Counted from the stretch's first letter, positions 48,140-61,336 are shown. The stretch: DNA of 64,000 nucleotides from Pipra filicauda (GCF_003945595.2 NW_024104404.1:929315-993314), one strand, 5' to 3'. A program made the numbers and translations. Notes: generated from the sequence alone by a model not told the origin.

Positions 48140-48420
48140 GGAATGGAATCGTTGAGGCTGGAAAAGACTCCAAGATCATCAAGTCCAAACTTCGACCAAA
48201 TCCCACCCTGCCCACTATTCCATGCCCTCAAGTGCCACTTCTACTCGTTATCTGACCACCTCCAGGGCTGGTGACTCCACCACTGCCCTGGGCACCCTGT
48301 TCCAGTGCTTAACTTCCCTTCCAGTGCAGAAATTCTCCCTAATATCCAACCTAAACCTCCCCTGGTGCAACGTGAGGCCATTTCCTCTTGTCCTGGGACA
48401 AACACAGACCCCCACCTGGC
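48140..48420 (-). mobile_element. CR1 LINE 3' fragment, diverged subfamily
   Basis: The words ggaatcgttgaggctggaaa, agactccaagatcatcaagt, gaaattctccctaatatcca and catttcctcttgtcctggg mark an antisense CR1 of a different subfamily. Confidence 0.85.
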
Positions 48421-48960
48421 CACAACCTCCTTGCTCCCCCTGGCCATGCTCACCTGAAGAGCAAAACCCCCTTCCCCGTGCAGTTCTTTGCATGTTTTTA
48501 GCATTTCTGGGGATGGGGGGGATGTTCAGCCCTCCAGGATGAGGATCCACAGCTCCAAGGACTCACCTCCACCTGCACAGAAGGTGGGAGAGGCCCAAAC
48601 AAACCATCCACGGGTCCAACTCACGAGACAGGGGGTGTCAGAGGGGGAAACTTTCCACAGGTGTCATCTGGGAACACAAATTTCACTGTCTGGAGCAGGA
48701 AGAAACACTTTCACAATTTCTTACCCTCCAAAGTCTCACTGTCCATCTCCCACCACCATCTCATCCCACCCAACTCCCACCTCCCTCTCCTCAGACCTCT
48801 TGGACTTGCAGGAGGGGGTTGTATTTTAGGATATCCCCTTTTAGCTACAAAGAATATTTTTAGGTTGAAACCCAAAGATAAATCAAACCAAATTACTATT
48901 CCCCCAGGAAAAGCAGATTCAAATTGCTGCTCAATTTTTTATCTAAATAATGTTTAAATT

Positions 48961-50400
48961 TTAAAAAGGGAGGGGGGAGAAAAAACTAATTACATCTTTG
49001 TGTGAAAGATCATAAATCACATAATTACAATGGGAACCTCTGCATCTTTCCAACACACCAAAAGCAGACTACACAAGTTCTTATCTCATTACTGTTTAAT
49101 TAAGAATTATGTTTGAGCATCTTCTTTTTAATTATCACGGAGCCCAGATGACTTCTAATCTCCTTTTTACCCAAAATGAGGGAAGGTGCAGTCCAAAAGG
49201 GGCACTAATGAATTTACAGTTTGCTCTTCGGGGAACTTTAATAAAATTTACTTCACACAGAAGATTAACACTGATAAAGTGAACTTCCAAAGAGAACATT
49301 TGGTTCCTTTCAATTAACATCACACGACTGTCAGGAGCTTGTGAAGGGGATGCTGAGGTGTTATTTTTTTGGAAGAATTCCTTCCCAACGTCCCATCTAA
49401 CCCTGCCCTCTGGCAGTTTGAAGTTCCATTTCCCTCCTCTAAACATCAGGAGAAACTTTTCCCCACCAAAACATTTCCCCACCGAGGTCTTTGCCCCGTG
49501 TCACCTGAGGTGACAACCTGCAAAGAACACACACACATATATATGTTTTTTCAAGCCCAGCACGCAGCAAACACCTTTTAATTCAATTGGTTGAATTGAC
49601 ACAGAGAGATTATTAGTTTTCAGTAAGATTTGATTCAATTAATTAGCCTGAAAATATCAGCACAGCCAGGCAAGCAAAGAAAAACAGAGATAAATCCCTG
49701 CCATGGTGCTGCTTCATCTTTTAAAGGCAATTAACTCTTAGTTATTAGCTTTTAATTAGGGAATAATAATGACACCATTAATACAGTTTATTATACTTGT
49801 CAGCAGACAGCTGTTCCAACCAGATTCTATTATCAGATCTCGGAGCCTTTTGTCTGCTCCTTGTTCAGGGGGGGAAGCAGAGACTTCCCAAGCCCTGGCT
49901 GGGGGCCGGGGGTGAAGCCCCAGCACAGAGCTCTGGGCTGTGCCCTCGCAGGGATCTGGCTCTCACCCCACCCCCTTCCCAAGGAGGGATGCAGAAGGAG
50001 CATCAGCTCCCTCCCAGACTCCAAAGGAGCCTCGCATAATTACCAGGGATTTTAGCGGTCTGTTAAATAACCATCTGAGATGGTTTTTTCTCTCTCGGAG
50101 AATCCTGGTGGCAGCAGGATCCAGCCCTGACTGCATCCGATGTCTCTCTGCCGGGTAATTCCCGTGCCTTTCCTGGAGGGGGCAATGCTGGAGCTGTGCC
50201 AAAGCTGCTTTTACACCTCAGCTCAGAGCATCTGAGACGGATCCCGAACGTTCCCGACGCCAAAAAATCCCCTGGTTTGTTTTGTTCTCCCCTGATCCCT
50301 TCGGAAGGGCCGCGCAGAGCAGAGATGGTTTGGAAACAATCAATCACTTGAAAGATATTCAGCATTTGGAATAATTCTATCCATTCCTAATCCCATTCCA
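48961..50400. other. AT-rich intergenic block, candidate conserved noncoding cluster
   Basis: Two stretches (48960-49370 and 49570-50400) are almost repeat-free and full of TAATTA-type words, for example actaattacatctttgtg, caattaattagcctgaaaat and ttaattagggaataataatg. A small CR1 remnant lies between them. The texture suggests a developmental enhancer cluster; no alignment could be run. Confidence 0.4.
49372..49440 (-). mobile_element. CR1 LINE 3' remnant
   Basis: The words gaattccttcccaacgtccc and atctaaccctgccctctggc match the internal part of the antisense CR1 copies. Confidence 0.65.
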
Positions 50401-51126
50401 CCCCACTGCTGGGTGCATGTCACTACACACAGGCAGCTGCCAAGGCTGCCAGAAAAACCATGGAATGCTCTTTTTTTGTGTGTGTGTGCCCCAAATTTAC
50501 CCTGAAACCATAAACTTCAAATCCTGCTGGAAGAGCAACCACCATCACCTTGGCAGTGCCAAATGCCTCGAGCTTTCACTGAGGTTTAATTCTTTCAGTG
50601 TCTGCTGAGTCACTAAAATCAAATCTCCAGAAGGCCAGTGATTACCCAGCAAACCACATGTTCCCAGTATTTTTCCCATCATCCTGTTTCACTGTGTGCC
50701 AGGCAGAGCTGTGGTATCCACCCAGCAGAGACTGGAAACCATTCCCAGGGCACAAGCCTGTCTTCACTGCTGTTTATTATTCCTTTATCACACAGGAATT
50801 AATCTTACTCCTAATTCTGCATGCAGGATGCTACAGCAATACAAAAAATGCAATGCCATAAATTTCCCCCCTCTACTTTGGAGTTAATAAATCACAAAAA
50901 CAACTGTAAAATTTTCTGTTGGGTTCCACTACCTGGGTTTTAATTTGTTTTCCTTGCTGTGGACTGGAGGAAGCCCTAAGGGAAACACCAGGAGCTTCTT
51001 GAACCAACAGCCTGCTCATGGAAAGAATTTTTCTCATCCTCCCCCAACACAGTGCAGGAAAGAAATGAACTTGGGGCAGGAATAAAGTAGTTGGAAGAAC
51101 CTATTTGCAATTTTCTACAGGAGAGT

Positions 51127-51180
51127 ACAGAGTTGGTAAACTGAAAGGAAAGCACAGAGTTGGTAAACTGAAAGCAAAGC
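51127..51180 (+). repeat. 27-bp direct repeat, two copies
   Basis: The word acagagttggtaaactgaaa starts at 51127 and 51154. Confidence 0.9.
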
Positions 51181-51237
51181 TGTTCAGAAGGAAAAACTCC
51201 CACTGAGAATTGAGGTAAAAATAAGAAGGAGAAGGGT

Positions 51238-51282
51238 GGCAGGATTATAAAGGATGGCAGGATTATAAAGGGTGGCAGGATT
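51238..51282 (+). repeat. 18-bp direct repeat, about 2.5 copies
   Basis: The unit ggcaggattataaaggat is repeated with one base change and then cut short. Confidence 0.9.
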
Positions 51283-53325
51283 CAGGAATTGCAGCACAGA
51301 GATGCTGCACTGAAGGAAAAAGGAAATGGTAGGGGGAACATCAGTGGTGGGAAACTACACCAGGACACGGCAGCTCTGGGGGCAGATGGCCTGGAGTGCT
51401 CCAGAGCCTCCCAGGAGCTGATTTTATCCCAGTTTTCCCCCCTCCTGACAGGTCCCAGGTGTGATGCTGGAGGCGTTCGGCTCATCTGTGTCGGCAGCTC
51501 CCAGACCAAGCTCCCTCTCCCTTCACACCAGTGACTAAGCCTGAATATTTTAGGAGAAGCTGTTGTAGATGTCTCGGTGCAACTATAAAAACTTCTCAGC
51601 TGAGGGATTTTTTTTTTGTGCTCTGGGCAGAAGCTGGGAGAGGAAAACCAAGGGAGAAATTGAATTTCAACAAACTTCACCTCTAAAATTCATCCAATGC
51701 CTGAGATCAGGAGGCACTTCAGGGCTACTTTGCTCACACAGCTCGAGGTGAGGGTGTGCAGGAGCTAAATCAGGGCCCTGGTAGCACGAGAACCACCAAG
51801 AGCTTGTGGCAACTCACCTTTAATTTAAACCCCATCACTGGAGTGGCACAGCCAGGCTGGGAGGGCAAAGCAGGCGCAGGTCCCCAGAGGAGGATGGGTT
51901 TTCCTCCTGTCCTTTAGGGAGGAATGTCCATCAGATCCATCCAAAAGGGATCCCCCAGAGCTTGGTGGCAGGAGGGAATTAACTCACCTGGAGCTGTGCA
52001 AGTGCAACTTCTCTGGGGGTCCAACTCCCCTTCCTGGCAGTCCCAAACTCAGCTGACAACCATCCCACGTCCCTGACCTGGACACACGTGGGTGTCTCCC
52101 AGCAGGAACACCACACTCCCAGGGTGGGCAAAGCTGTGGAGAGGAGCAAAGGACAGCACAGTTAATGCTCTGCTATTCTCAGTTTTAAGAGGGGCTAAGG
52201 GAAGGAAATCTCTCTGCAGCCCAGGGCCTGCAGGGACCCCGGCTGAAGGAGAGGGGGGCTCAGTTCCTGCCCCCCATTCCCATGTCAGTCTTGCACCAGG
52301 GGATTTATTTCCAATTTTACTGCTGCTCTGATTGGTATGTGATAATTAGGGCAGGAAATAGCAGGTTATCAGGGAGGATACACCAGAGGAAAGGCCCAGC
52401 CATGCCATGGGCTGGACAAAATAAAAGGGATGGTCCCTTTTATTGGGCTTTTGGCGATGGGAAAGGGAGGAGTGTGAGATTAAAAATACTCCAGTCTAGG
52501 AGCAGGAGCACCTGAGCCCAGGCTCAGTGGAAACTGTGCACAGAAAGCCCAGAGGGAAGAGGGGAGTGTTTTATTTCCTCTCTTTGCAGTCAGTCACCTA
52601 CTGAGAGTGAAACAGTGCACAGGTTGTGGCAGCGCTGTTTGGGCTCGGTGCTTGGAGAGGAAATCTTTTAGAAACATTAAATTACATCCTAAGTCAAGGG
52701 AAGCACCTACAAGTGTAAATCCCAGCAGGGTTGGGAGGCTCAGTGTCGGGGTTCCCTTCCCAGCTCTGTCACACACAAGCTGGGACATCCCTGGGCAATT
52801 TTCAAATAAAGGAGCTTCAACGTTTGCTGCTTATGAGAAATAAAAATACGTTTTTTTATATAAATAGGTGTATCATGAAGTTGTAAGACATCCAAGTTCC
52901 AACACTTGAACTTGGGTATCAGAGTCTCTTTCGGCAGGATAAGGGAAATGAGAAAATTCTTAAAAATTAAATCTTTTAGGGCCATTTTGTACACGAAGTT
53001 CCTTTTCTCTTTGGGCTAAGAATAGAGGGAGATCCATCACCTTTGACAGGAGATGGCTTGCAGGCAATTGGGAAAAAGGGAAAGCCCCTTTTCAGAGAAA
53101 AGAAAGCTTTTTAGGTAAAAATGAATCCATTAAAACTTATCTGAAAAGGGTGGGATTTTGTGAAACTGTAAAATGTATGGAATTTAAACTGAAGGTGTCT
53201 TTTTCCCCGGAAACTTGGTGAGAGAAAGACCCAACACGTTGAATAAATTCTTCCTTGTTTCTTTGTTCCCTAAGTTTATGCCGTCTTTCTAAATTTAAAG
53301 AGAGGGATATTTCCCACCCTGCTGT

Positions 53326-53480
53326 ATCATGGAATGGTTTGGGTTGGAAGGGACCTTAAACCCCTCCAGTCCCACCCCCTGCCATGGGCAGGGACACCTC
53401 CCACTAGCCCAGGTTGCTCCAACCTGGCCTTGGACACTTCCAGGGATGGGGCAGCCACAGCTTCTCTGGGCAGCCTGTGC
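53326..53480 (-). mobile_element. CR1 LINE 3' fragment
   Basis: The words catggaatggtttgggttgg, ccatgggcagggacacctcc and ccaacctggccttggacact; closely like the copy at 46700. Confidence 0.92.
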
Positions 53481-56400
53481 TGACATCAGTCACTGCTGCT
53501 GCTCCCAGAGCTCCACCAGCACCAGTCACCTGCAGGTATTTCACCACTCAGGCCTGAGCACAAACATCTCAATCCCAGCTAGAAAAAGACCCCGAGAACA
53601 TCTCTTACTACCCAGAAAAAGTGCAGGGAAATTAATTTGGACAAAACGGGCCAGGTCCTTGATTTGGGAATATCACAGAAGTGAGAGGAATCACAGCCAC
53701 TTTAACAAGCAGCCACTTGTCTGCAGGCTGAATGAGTGCAAAACGTGATGATAAATTGCTCCTGTAAACCAGAACCATCCCTGAGCAGTGGGAGCTCCCA
53801 CAGTTGTGCTCAGGCAGATTTTTCACTACAGGCTGACAAAAATCTCACGCTAATCACCCGACCCAGGCCACAGAGCTCGTGGATTGCAGGGCTAATTCCA
53901 TGTCACAGCTGAATCCCAGATTAATCAGACACACCACGTCCTCAGCTCCAAGTGGCTCCACACTTATTAAGGTAAGAAAAAGAAGGAAAACCTCATCTCC
54001 AACTAGAGCCACGAGGAAATCAAACTTGCACCACAACCTCGTGGCTTCTCCAAGGATAAAATCATCCAGCAACCCTTCTGTACCTACAATCCACCCCAAT
54101 TTGATGTTTTTAGTCAGGCAGATGAATCCCTGCTCTTCTCCACGGCAGCAGCATCTTGGCTTGGATCGTGGCTAACTGCCCATTCACTCCTAATCAAAGA
54201 CAATTTGCTGTGTTTTCCAGAGATGGCTCCGTTAAATGAAGCAGATGAGCAGTGGATCTGGCCATTTATTTATTTTTAAACCCTGATCTGGGGCACAGGG
54301 GAGGGTTTCACTCCTGTTTCAGAGACAGCTTGGCTACGAGCTCGTTTGCTGGGGGATATTAGCAGCTGGCATCTGAAAAGGCAGGGCTGGGGTGTAGAGG
54401 TAAGCCAAAGTCAACTGTGCTGAAACAGAGCCAAATTCCTATTTATTCCACAGGAAAAGTGGTTAAGCTGTGGTGGCTGTGTCATTCCAAGCACTATTTG
54501 CACAGTGACCTTTCTATTTCCCCTCTTGGAAACTAAAAATTTAATTGTTTTGCTGCTCTCGCACAGAACAAATAACTCCCCAATGATTTTCTATTGGTGA
54601 GCAAGTAACCCAAGGACTTCTCTTCTTCTGCTATCAAAGCTGCCAAATAATTCTGTGTCAACAGCTCCAGCTCATTTGAGTCTTGGTATTGTGCCAAAAT
54701 TGCCTTTTTGTGTGTGTGTGTGCCAGCACAGTTGTTCATGGGACAAGGAGCAAGAGATGATCTGAACGTGGGGCTGGAAATCAGGAGCCCACAGGAACTT
54801 CTTTGGAGTGTTTCTGCTGGAGTCTCGAGTGATTTGTTCCATCTTTATTCCTGCTGGCAAGCTCCAGGAGCACTGCAGGTATCCCCTGGATCAGGTACTC
54901 TGGAGCACATCCCACCATTTAAATTTCACAGGGTTAAACTCATTTTCAGGGTCTCCTCGCTGGTGAGCAGGGACAGGACCCCAGGGAAGGGCTGGAGCTC
55001 TATCAGGGGGTTTTGGGATGGATATTAGGAAAAGGTTCTTCCCCCAGAGGGTGATGGGCACTGACCAGGCTCCCCAGGGCAGTGGGCACAGCCCCAAGGC
55101 TGCCAGAGCTCCAGGAGCATTTTGACAACATTCTCAGGGACAGGGGGGGGATTGTTGGGGTGTCCTGGGAGGGGCAGGAGTTGGACTGGATGATCCTTGG
55201 GAGTCCCTTCCCACTCAGGATATTCCATGATTCTATGATTCTCACTAACCTGTAATGAAATAAGGGGATAAACAGTCCTTCTGACCCACAAAATATAGAA
55301 CTAATGCCACAGGGAATACCAGGGATCACCAGAGGTGCTCCAAACGTGGCTCCTCCGTGCACCCCACACAGACACGCAGGGGCTGCCCTGGGAAGCAGCA
55401 GTGACCTGTCAGCTGATGGAGAGTGTGCAAATAGCTGTTCTCACACCTACCTGGTGACAGGGCCAGCTCTGCCCTTGGCAGGGTCCACGCAGACCTTGCT
55501 TTAACCCAGGTACAATCACATGCCTGGGAAAGCTCTTCCATGAACCCGCACTCCTTCCAAGTCTGCTCGCAGGTCGGGGCTTTGCAATCATTTAATTGTT
55601 GCAAAAAGGGTGCAAAAAGCTTCTTTGCCCACCTTTAGCTGGATGGAGGGCAGGGAAAAGAAGCCCAAAGAAGAAAAGTAACGAGGACTTGCCAAAGGAA
55701 CCTGCTGCAGGAAAGGCTGTGAGGAAATTCAGACAGAACTGACACCAACAAGGTGCTGATCCATCTCCACCTTCCCCCCAGTGCCCCTGGAATGCTGCCA
55801 CCACCACCACCACAGCAGACACATCTTCATGAGAAATTCCACGAGCTCAACTCAAATTTAAACTAAACCAGCACCTTCAAAGCCAAGTTTAGGTTAAAAC
55901 AGCTCCTGATTACCTTAAAATAAATGTCCCCGAGTAAACGGCTCCGACCAAAACATGGGAACGCTTCCAGCAGGGAATTGCACCTGTTTAATGAGGAGTT
56001 TTATTAAACTGGTGCAATTTGTTCAAGCTGAAGGAGAACTACTGATGAAGAACTAATACAAACAGCAAGGGAAGAGGAACAGAGCAAAATCCTCACGGAA
56101 TAACCTCAAGAAATAGAAGTTCTGCCAAACTGGCCACAGCACAGATGTCTGCAGCACGTGACAAGGTTATTCCATCAGCTGCTCTTTCCCTGAGCTGAAC
56201 AGTCACAGAAGCCAAGCAAAAAGGGAAGGAGTGAGCACCTGAGAGCCCAAGATGTCCTTCCCTGTGCAAACAGTGATGCTGGGAACCAGGAGAGGCTGAG
56301 GGTGGGAAAGCCACAAAATCCCACGTGCGGACACGGGTCTGCACCCCGGAGATTTACACAAATGCATTGGCAAGAGGAGTTGCTTCCATAGGAAACCAAG

Positions 56401-57194
56401 ATGGGAACCAAACTGTTGGTTCCACGGGACCAAAGTGAGAGAAGCAGGACCCAGCAGAGGACAAAGGGGTGGACACCTCGGGGCTTCAGGGAAGCTGGGG
56501 TTGTCCACTCAGCCCCACCACTGAACAGCCTCACCCAACCAACACTGCTGGGTTTAGTTTTCTGTATGATCCTGCCCTTCACAAATTAAAAAAAGGAATT
56601 GTCTCTTCCATTTTTCCTTGCCAAGCTAAGGATCTTTAGTCAATGAACCTCCATCCCCTGTCCCACTCTCCAGGCACACGGCGAAAGTCTCCGCTGCCCT
56701 CGGAGGAGGAACAAGCTGTTGATCCCCATCTTCCCACTGCTGCCAGCAATTAGCACTAATGATTTTATGGAGTGTGTGACAGTTGGTGACAGTGACCCAG
56801 GGAGTTTCATCAGCTTCTGTTCCACAGGTTTCAGAACATCTGCTCGTGTGCCAGGGCCCTGGTGCTCCCCAGGGAAAGCGCAGCCCTCGGAGCCGGGGAA
56901 AGCACCACGGGCAGCTGCCTCCTCCCTACCTGGGCACCCAGGTTGGGCACTGGTGCTGAGCACAGCGCCCTGCAGAGCAGGGGCACAGGCACCAGGCAGT
57001 GGGACCAGTCATGGACACCTGTCCAGGGCTGCAGGATCTCCAGTGGGTGGAGATGGCACAGAGAGCATGGAAAAGCCAAAGGAAGAAACCAAAACGTGCT
57101 TTAGTAGGAGAAGCAGCTCAGCTGTGCAGGTTGAGAGAGATCCACAAATAACCTTCTCCAGGGATAAGAGAGGTTGGAGAAGGAGGGGAATGAG
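53481..57194. other. Intergenic DNA, part 4
   Basis: One sense CR1 (54965-55242) is seen. The rest is unique, with no gene recognised; 55860-56100 is AT-rich. Confidence 0.7.
54965..55242 (+). mobile_element. CR1 LINE 3' fragment
   Basis: The words gggacaggaccccagggaag, ggaaaaggttcttccccca, ccaaggctgccagagctcc and a gatattccatgattctatga tail. Confidence 0.92.
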
Positions 57195-57860
57195 TCACAG
57201 AATCACAGAATCAGCTGGGTTGGAAGGGACCTCTGAGATTCAAGTCCAACCCTTGATCCAACCCCGCTGTGGTTCCCAGCCCATGGCACTGGTGCCACAT
57301 CCAGTCTCAGCTTAAAAACCTCCAGGGATGGAGAATCCACCCCTTCCCTGGGCAGCCCATTCCAATGGCTGAGCATCCTCTCTGCAAAGAAATTCTCCCT
57401 GATATCCAACCTGAACCTCCCCTGGCACAGCTTCAGACCCAGCCCTCTTGTCTTGCTGATGGTTGCCTGGGAAAAGAGACCAACCCCCCCCGGCTCCCCC
57501 CTCCTGTCAGGGAGTTGCAGAGAGTGAGGAGGTCTCCCCTGAGCCTCCTCTTCTCCAGGCTGAACAGCCCCAGCTCCCTCAGCCTCTCCTCACAGCACTT
57601 GTGCTCCAGTCCCTTCCCCAGCCTCGTTGCTCTCCTCTGGACCTGCTCCAGGACCTCAATGTCCTTCCTGAGCTGAGGGCCCAGAACTGGACACAGCACT
57701 CCAGGGGTGGCCTCACCAGTGCTGAGTCCAGGGCAAGAATCACTTCCTTGGCCCTCTTGGCCACCCTGTTCCTGAGCCAGGCCAGGATCCATTGGCCTTC
57801 TTGGCCCCCTGGGCACATCCACACTCCCCCATCCAGCCCCGACCAGCGCTCAGCCAGAGG
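57195..57860 (-). mobile_element. CR1 LINE 3' fragment (about 665 bp, the longest)
   Basis: It opens with cacagaatcacagaatcagc, then gttggaagggacctctgaga, and runs through the CR1 UTR and the end of its reverse-transcriptase frame (minus strand). Minus-strand peptides such as [17 protein letters not shown] and [15 protein letters not shown] are typical of the CR1 ORF2 C-terminus. The copy is 5'-truncated. Confidence 0.95.
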
Positions 57861-58799
57861 GAAGCACAGGAAACCAAGCTGAACATTCCAGCACTCACAG
57901 CATTCCCATCATCTCCCTGAGGACTCCCTGGGCCCAGCAGGATCTCCTCTAACCCCACCTCATCCAGATTTCAGCACAGCAATCTCAGCTGGACACAAAG
58001 CCACGGTGACTCCGGGGGTTGGGTGGAAACGCCTCTTCCACCCTGCCAGGGTGATTCCTGCCTTTTGATCCCGGAGCCAGGCAGTTCCTGGGAAGCTTGT
58101 GCTGCTTCTTAAGACACCTTTAAAATGATATCAGTTCTCAGTACAGCAATGGAGCAGACCTTAAACCCCAAGGTAAGCTTTGTGTGGGTGTGAATTCCAA
58201 CGGAGTTCCCATCAGCAGCTTCTTCCCACCAGGACCATTCCTCAGATCATCTCAAGGAAAACTACTAATCTGCAAAAGACTGGAAGCTGGAGATTTATCT
58301 CACATAACCTGCAACATCAGCCTCATCCTGCAATAGCTGGAGAGGAATTTGTCAAAAAGTATCAGGGCTCAGGATGGGAAATGAAGATGTTCAAATGAAG
58401 GTTGGGGAAGATGCTGGTTTAGGAGGTTCAACATCCTCCAAAGGCTTGGAAAGGGTAGGAAGCAGATCCCAAAAAGGGAAGTTGCAAACTGGTGATTTAA
58501 GGATGAAGGATTTTGGAACCACCTCTGGCTCTTTAGCAGGCACAGTTCTCAATGAGCCAGGTGGAGCAAATCCTGGGCCTTGGACAAAAGTGCATTGCAA
58601 GCACTTTTCTTAATGTTGGGAAGGGGTGCACTGACAGACCTCTGCTCCTGCACAGACCCCAGAGAGGAAGGAAAAGACCTTCTTCTTCCTCAGTCTCAGC
58701 TTCTCTTGGCTCAGTTTTATCAGCCACCTCCTCCTGCTGTACAAGAGACTTTTTAAAGTTAGAAATGAAGAGACTTCAACCCCCCAAAAAGTGTTATTC
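57861..58799. other. Intergenic DNA next to the KDM4B 3' end
   Basis: Unique sequence; no gene or repeat family is recognised. Confidence 0.65.
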
Positions 58800-58816
58800 T
58801 GAAATGCTCAACAGCC

Positions 58817-58822
58817 TTTAAT
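58817..58822 (-). terminator. Candidate distal KDM4B polyadenylation signal (ATTAAA)
   Basis: TTTAAT on the plus strand reads ATTAAA on the minus strand, in the context aaaatgaATTAAAggctgttg, followed by a T- and G-containing stretch. It sits where the AT-rich UTR-like sequence gives way to ordinary intergenic DNA. Confidence 0.35.
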
Positions 58823-59537
58823 TCATTTTGAACCTAGAGGCAAAGAAAAAAATAGGCAAAAAATACATCACAGCCTTAATCTAGGGGGAGAAAGAAAAAA
58901 AAAAATCATTATTTTTATAGCACATAATCAGACACTTACAAATATATTTCACTGGAGGAAGGGGTAGGAATGTGCATTTCCTATTTCCTTTTCAAGAGTC
59001 TGATGCCCAAGGGGCATCAATATGGTCATTACCCCAAATCTGCACAAGTCATTCCTAATCCAAAAAGAGGGATTTAAAAATCAACAAAAAAAAAAAAAAA
59101 AAGAAGAGGGAAAACCCCTTGTACCCAGGAAAGGCATTTGACAGTTCCAGGGTCATGTTTCAACATAACTCAGCATCTGAATATGGGGGGGGGAGGAAAC
59201 ACATTTTTGTTTTTACAGTATAAATAGTATTTTAAAAAGGTAGTACTCATGGATACAGGAATGGTGCTATTGCAGTCAGGATTTCAACATGCAGAGGAAA
59301 TTCCCCAACAACCACTCATCCCATCCCACCCTTCCCCTCCCACCTCCAAAAAAAAAAAATCCTCTGCTGGTTAAATTTCTCTTTCAATTGTTTTAAATAT
59401 TTCTCTCGTAGCCTGGCAACATTCTTTAGTCTTTTATACAAGCAAGTTTTCTATTAAATCATATTTTAACCGACAGGAGACAGCTCTGGAGGAGGAACAA
59501 CCGAGGCTTGGAAGAACCTTGCCAATTTTTTGAAACT

Positions 59538-59563
59538 TTTATTAGTCTCAGTTTGGTTTTATT
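59538..59563 (-). terminator. Candidate proximal KDM4B polyadenylation signals (two AATAAA)
   Basis: Minus-strand AATAAA occurs at 59563-59558 and again at 59543-59538, 20 bases apart. Others are at 59879-59874 and 61781-61776. Any could end a shorter KDM4B mRNA; transcript data would be needed to choose. Confidence 0.3.
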
Positions 59564-59783
59564 GGTGGAGACATCTACTGAAAACGTCAAAAATTCAGAA
59601 ATTAAAAAAAAAAACAAAACAAACAAACAAAACCCCCCCCCCCCCAAAAAAACCAAAACACAACCCTGTTTTTCCAAGGTCTTACGAACACGCACGCGCA
59701 GCCACGCAACACAGAAAATAACCCGTAGCAGAGGCAGGAAGGGAGGGCGGGGAACTCCAATTCTCAGGGGAGAACAAAACCAA

Positions 59784-59788
<5 letters not shown>

Positions 59789-59836
<48 letters not shown>
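59789..59836 (+). repeat. poly(A) run of about 48
   Basis: It lies in the presumed KDM4B 3' UTR; in the KDM4B transcript it would be poly(U). Mononucleotide length is uncertain. Confidence 0.93.
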
Positions 59837-59837
<1 letters not shown>

Positions 59838-61290
59838 GAAAAACAGAAAAAGAGAAAAAAAAAATGAAATTGCTTTATTCTATCTCCACTCTTTCACTAG
59901 GACAGTTTAATACCCACGGAGTCTCTTAAGATGCTAATCTACCATCTGCCAGCCCACAAATCCTTCCCACTTATTCCCTTCAAGATCCAGCCAGAGCGTT
60001 GCTTAAAAAGCCTCTCTCCCCAGAACAACGGCCACCTTGCAAAGGGGCTTAAAAAAATAATAATGAAACCCCAAGAATATTGTCTCTCTCTCTCTCTCCA
60101 TCCAGTAATTTCAGGGAATTAAGTGGAAAAGATTGCAGTGCAGCGTTCCGGGGCAGGAGGGGAGGGTCCGGCTGCCCTCGCCCACCTCCACCCCACCCCT
60201 CTCCAGCTCTGTCCTAGCACTGCCTTGTTCTCTCCCTCTGACTTGATTGAGGTCCTCCAAAGAACGTGGAAGACTTTCCAGTGACTTCAGTTTGGATCAG
60301 GCTCTTTCCCAAAACGCTGCTCCACGACAGCTCTTCGACCGGAGGTGATTCCCAAGCGTCCAGGTGGGAGCTGCCCACTCAATACTTTAGGGTTTGGTTT
60401 TGCCTTTAATGCTCCTTCAATCCTCAGGGAATTGAGTCCAGTCGAATGCAGGGCTCGCATTCCTCTTCCCTGGGAGTAACTCAAAAGGCTCAGTCTTTAC
60501 TTAAGGAAAGGATGTCACGACAATCAAAGGCGGTTGGGGAATTTCTTCTTTAATAGGATCAAAGAAAAAACATACAAACGCCTCCCAGGCTTCTGTCACG
60601 GAATGATTCTCACACTGTAAGGAGCACAACTCAAAAAAAAAACCCAAAAAACAATAATAATAATAATAATTAAAAAATAAAAATAAGGAGACAAAGAAAA
60701 GGAGAAGGTTCCTAAGGGAGAAGTGCCTACCAGAGGGCCGGAGCAGCCCTCGGAGCTCTCGGCTGCAGCAGGAAGGGGATGGCTCGGAAGGAACTAACAC
60801 AAGCAGCAACAGAACACTTGCCAAAAACAGAGTGGCATCTTGGAACTGAAAGCCATGCTGATCTCCATCTAGAAAGCAACTGTGATGGCAAAGATGGGGG
60901 AAGGAAGGTGACAAGAGCGACCCAAACCCGGCCATTTCTGCCCTAAGTGCCCTCCTGGCAGCGATGGCCACGTCTGTGCCAGGGCTTTGAGAGTGCTCAA
61001 GGTAAGAAACATCCCAGCTGTGAAACATTTCTTTCCCCATCTTCCCCAGCTTACAAAGAAGATAGTGTTTCTTTACAAAAAGAAAACAAAAAAAAAGAAC
61101 CCAGAACGTTCCAGGACATCTGTTCTCGAGCTCCCTCTCCCCAGTGTAACATCAGTCACGATTCATTTGGAGGGGAGGAGGAGGAGGGGGGAGTAGAGAG
61201 GATTTCATTTCTTTTCTGTTTTTTTAAAGCCATCATCTAGAAAAATGCTTTGTGGAAACTTTTTGTTTTCCTGTTTTTGCTCACGGTTTT

Positions 61291-61292
<2 letters not shown>

Positions 61293-61332
<40 letters not shown>
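61293..61332 (+). repeat. poly(T) run of about 40
   Basis: It lies in the presumed KDM4B 3' UTR; in the transcript it would be poly(A), about 1.5 kb upstream of the poly(U) above. Confidence 0.93.

Positions 61333-61336
<4 letters not shown>

Larger units (their letters stand above)
44191..48960. other. Intergenic DNA between PTPRS and KDM4B, part 2
   Basis: No gene is seen. It contains a 42-bp minisatellite, A-rich stretches (44720-44800), a sense CR1 (45070-45184) and antisense CR1 copies (46700-46955 and 48140-48420). Other parts are unique. Confidence 0.7.
50401..53325. other. Intergenic DNA, part 3
   Basis: No gene and no CR1 is seen. Small tandem repeats of 27 bp and 18 bp lie near 51127-51282. 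The rest is unique. Confidence 0.7.

Noticed and set aside
57433..57822. Minus-strand open frame with [15 protein letters not shown]
   Set aside because: This is the degraded end of the CR1 reverse-transcriptase frame, not a host gene; it is recorded as a mobile element.
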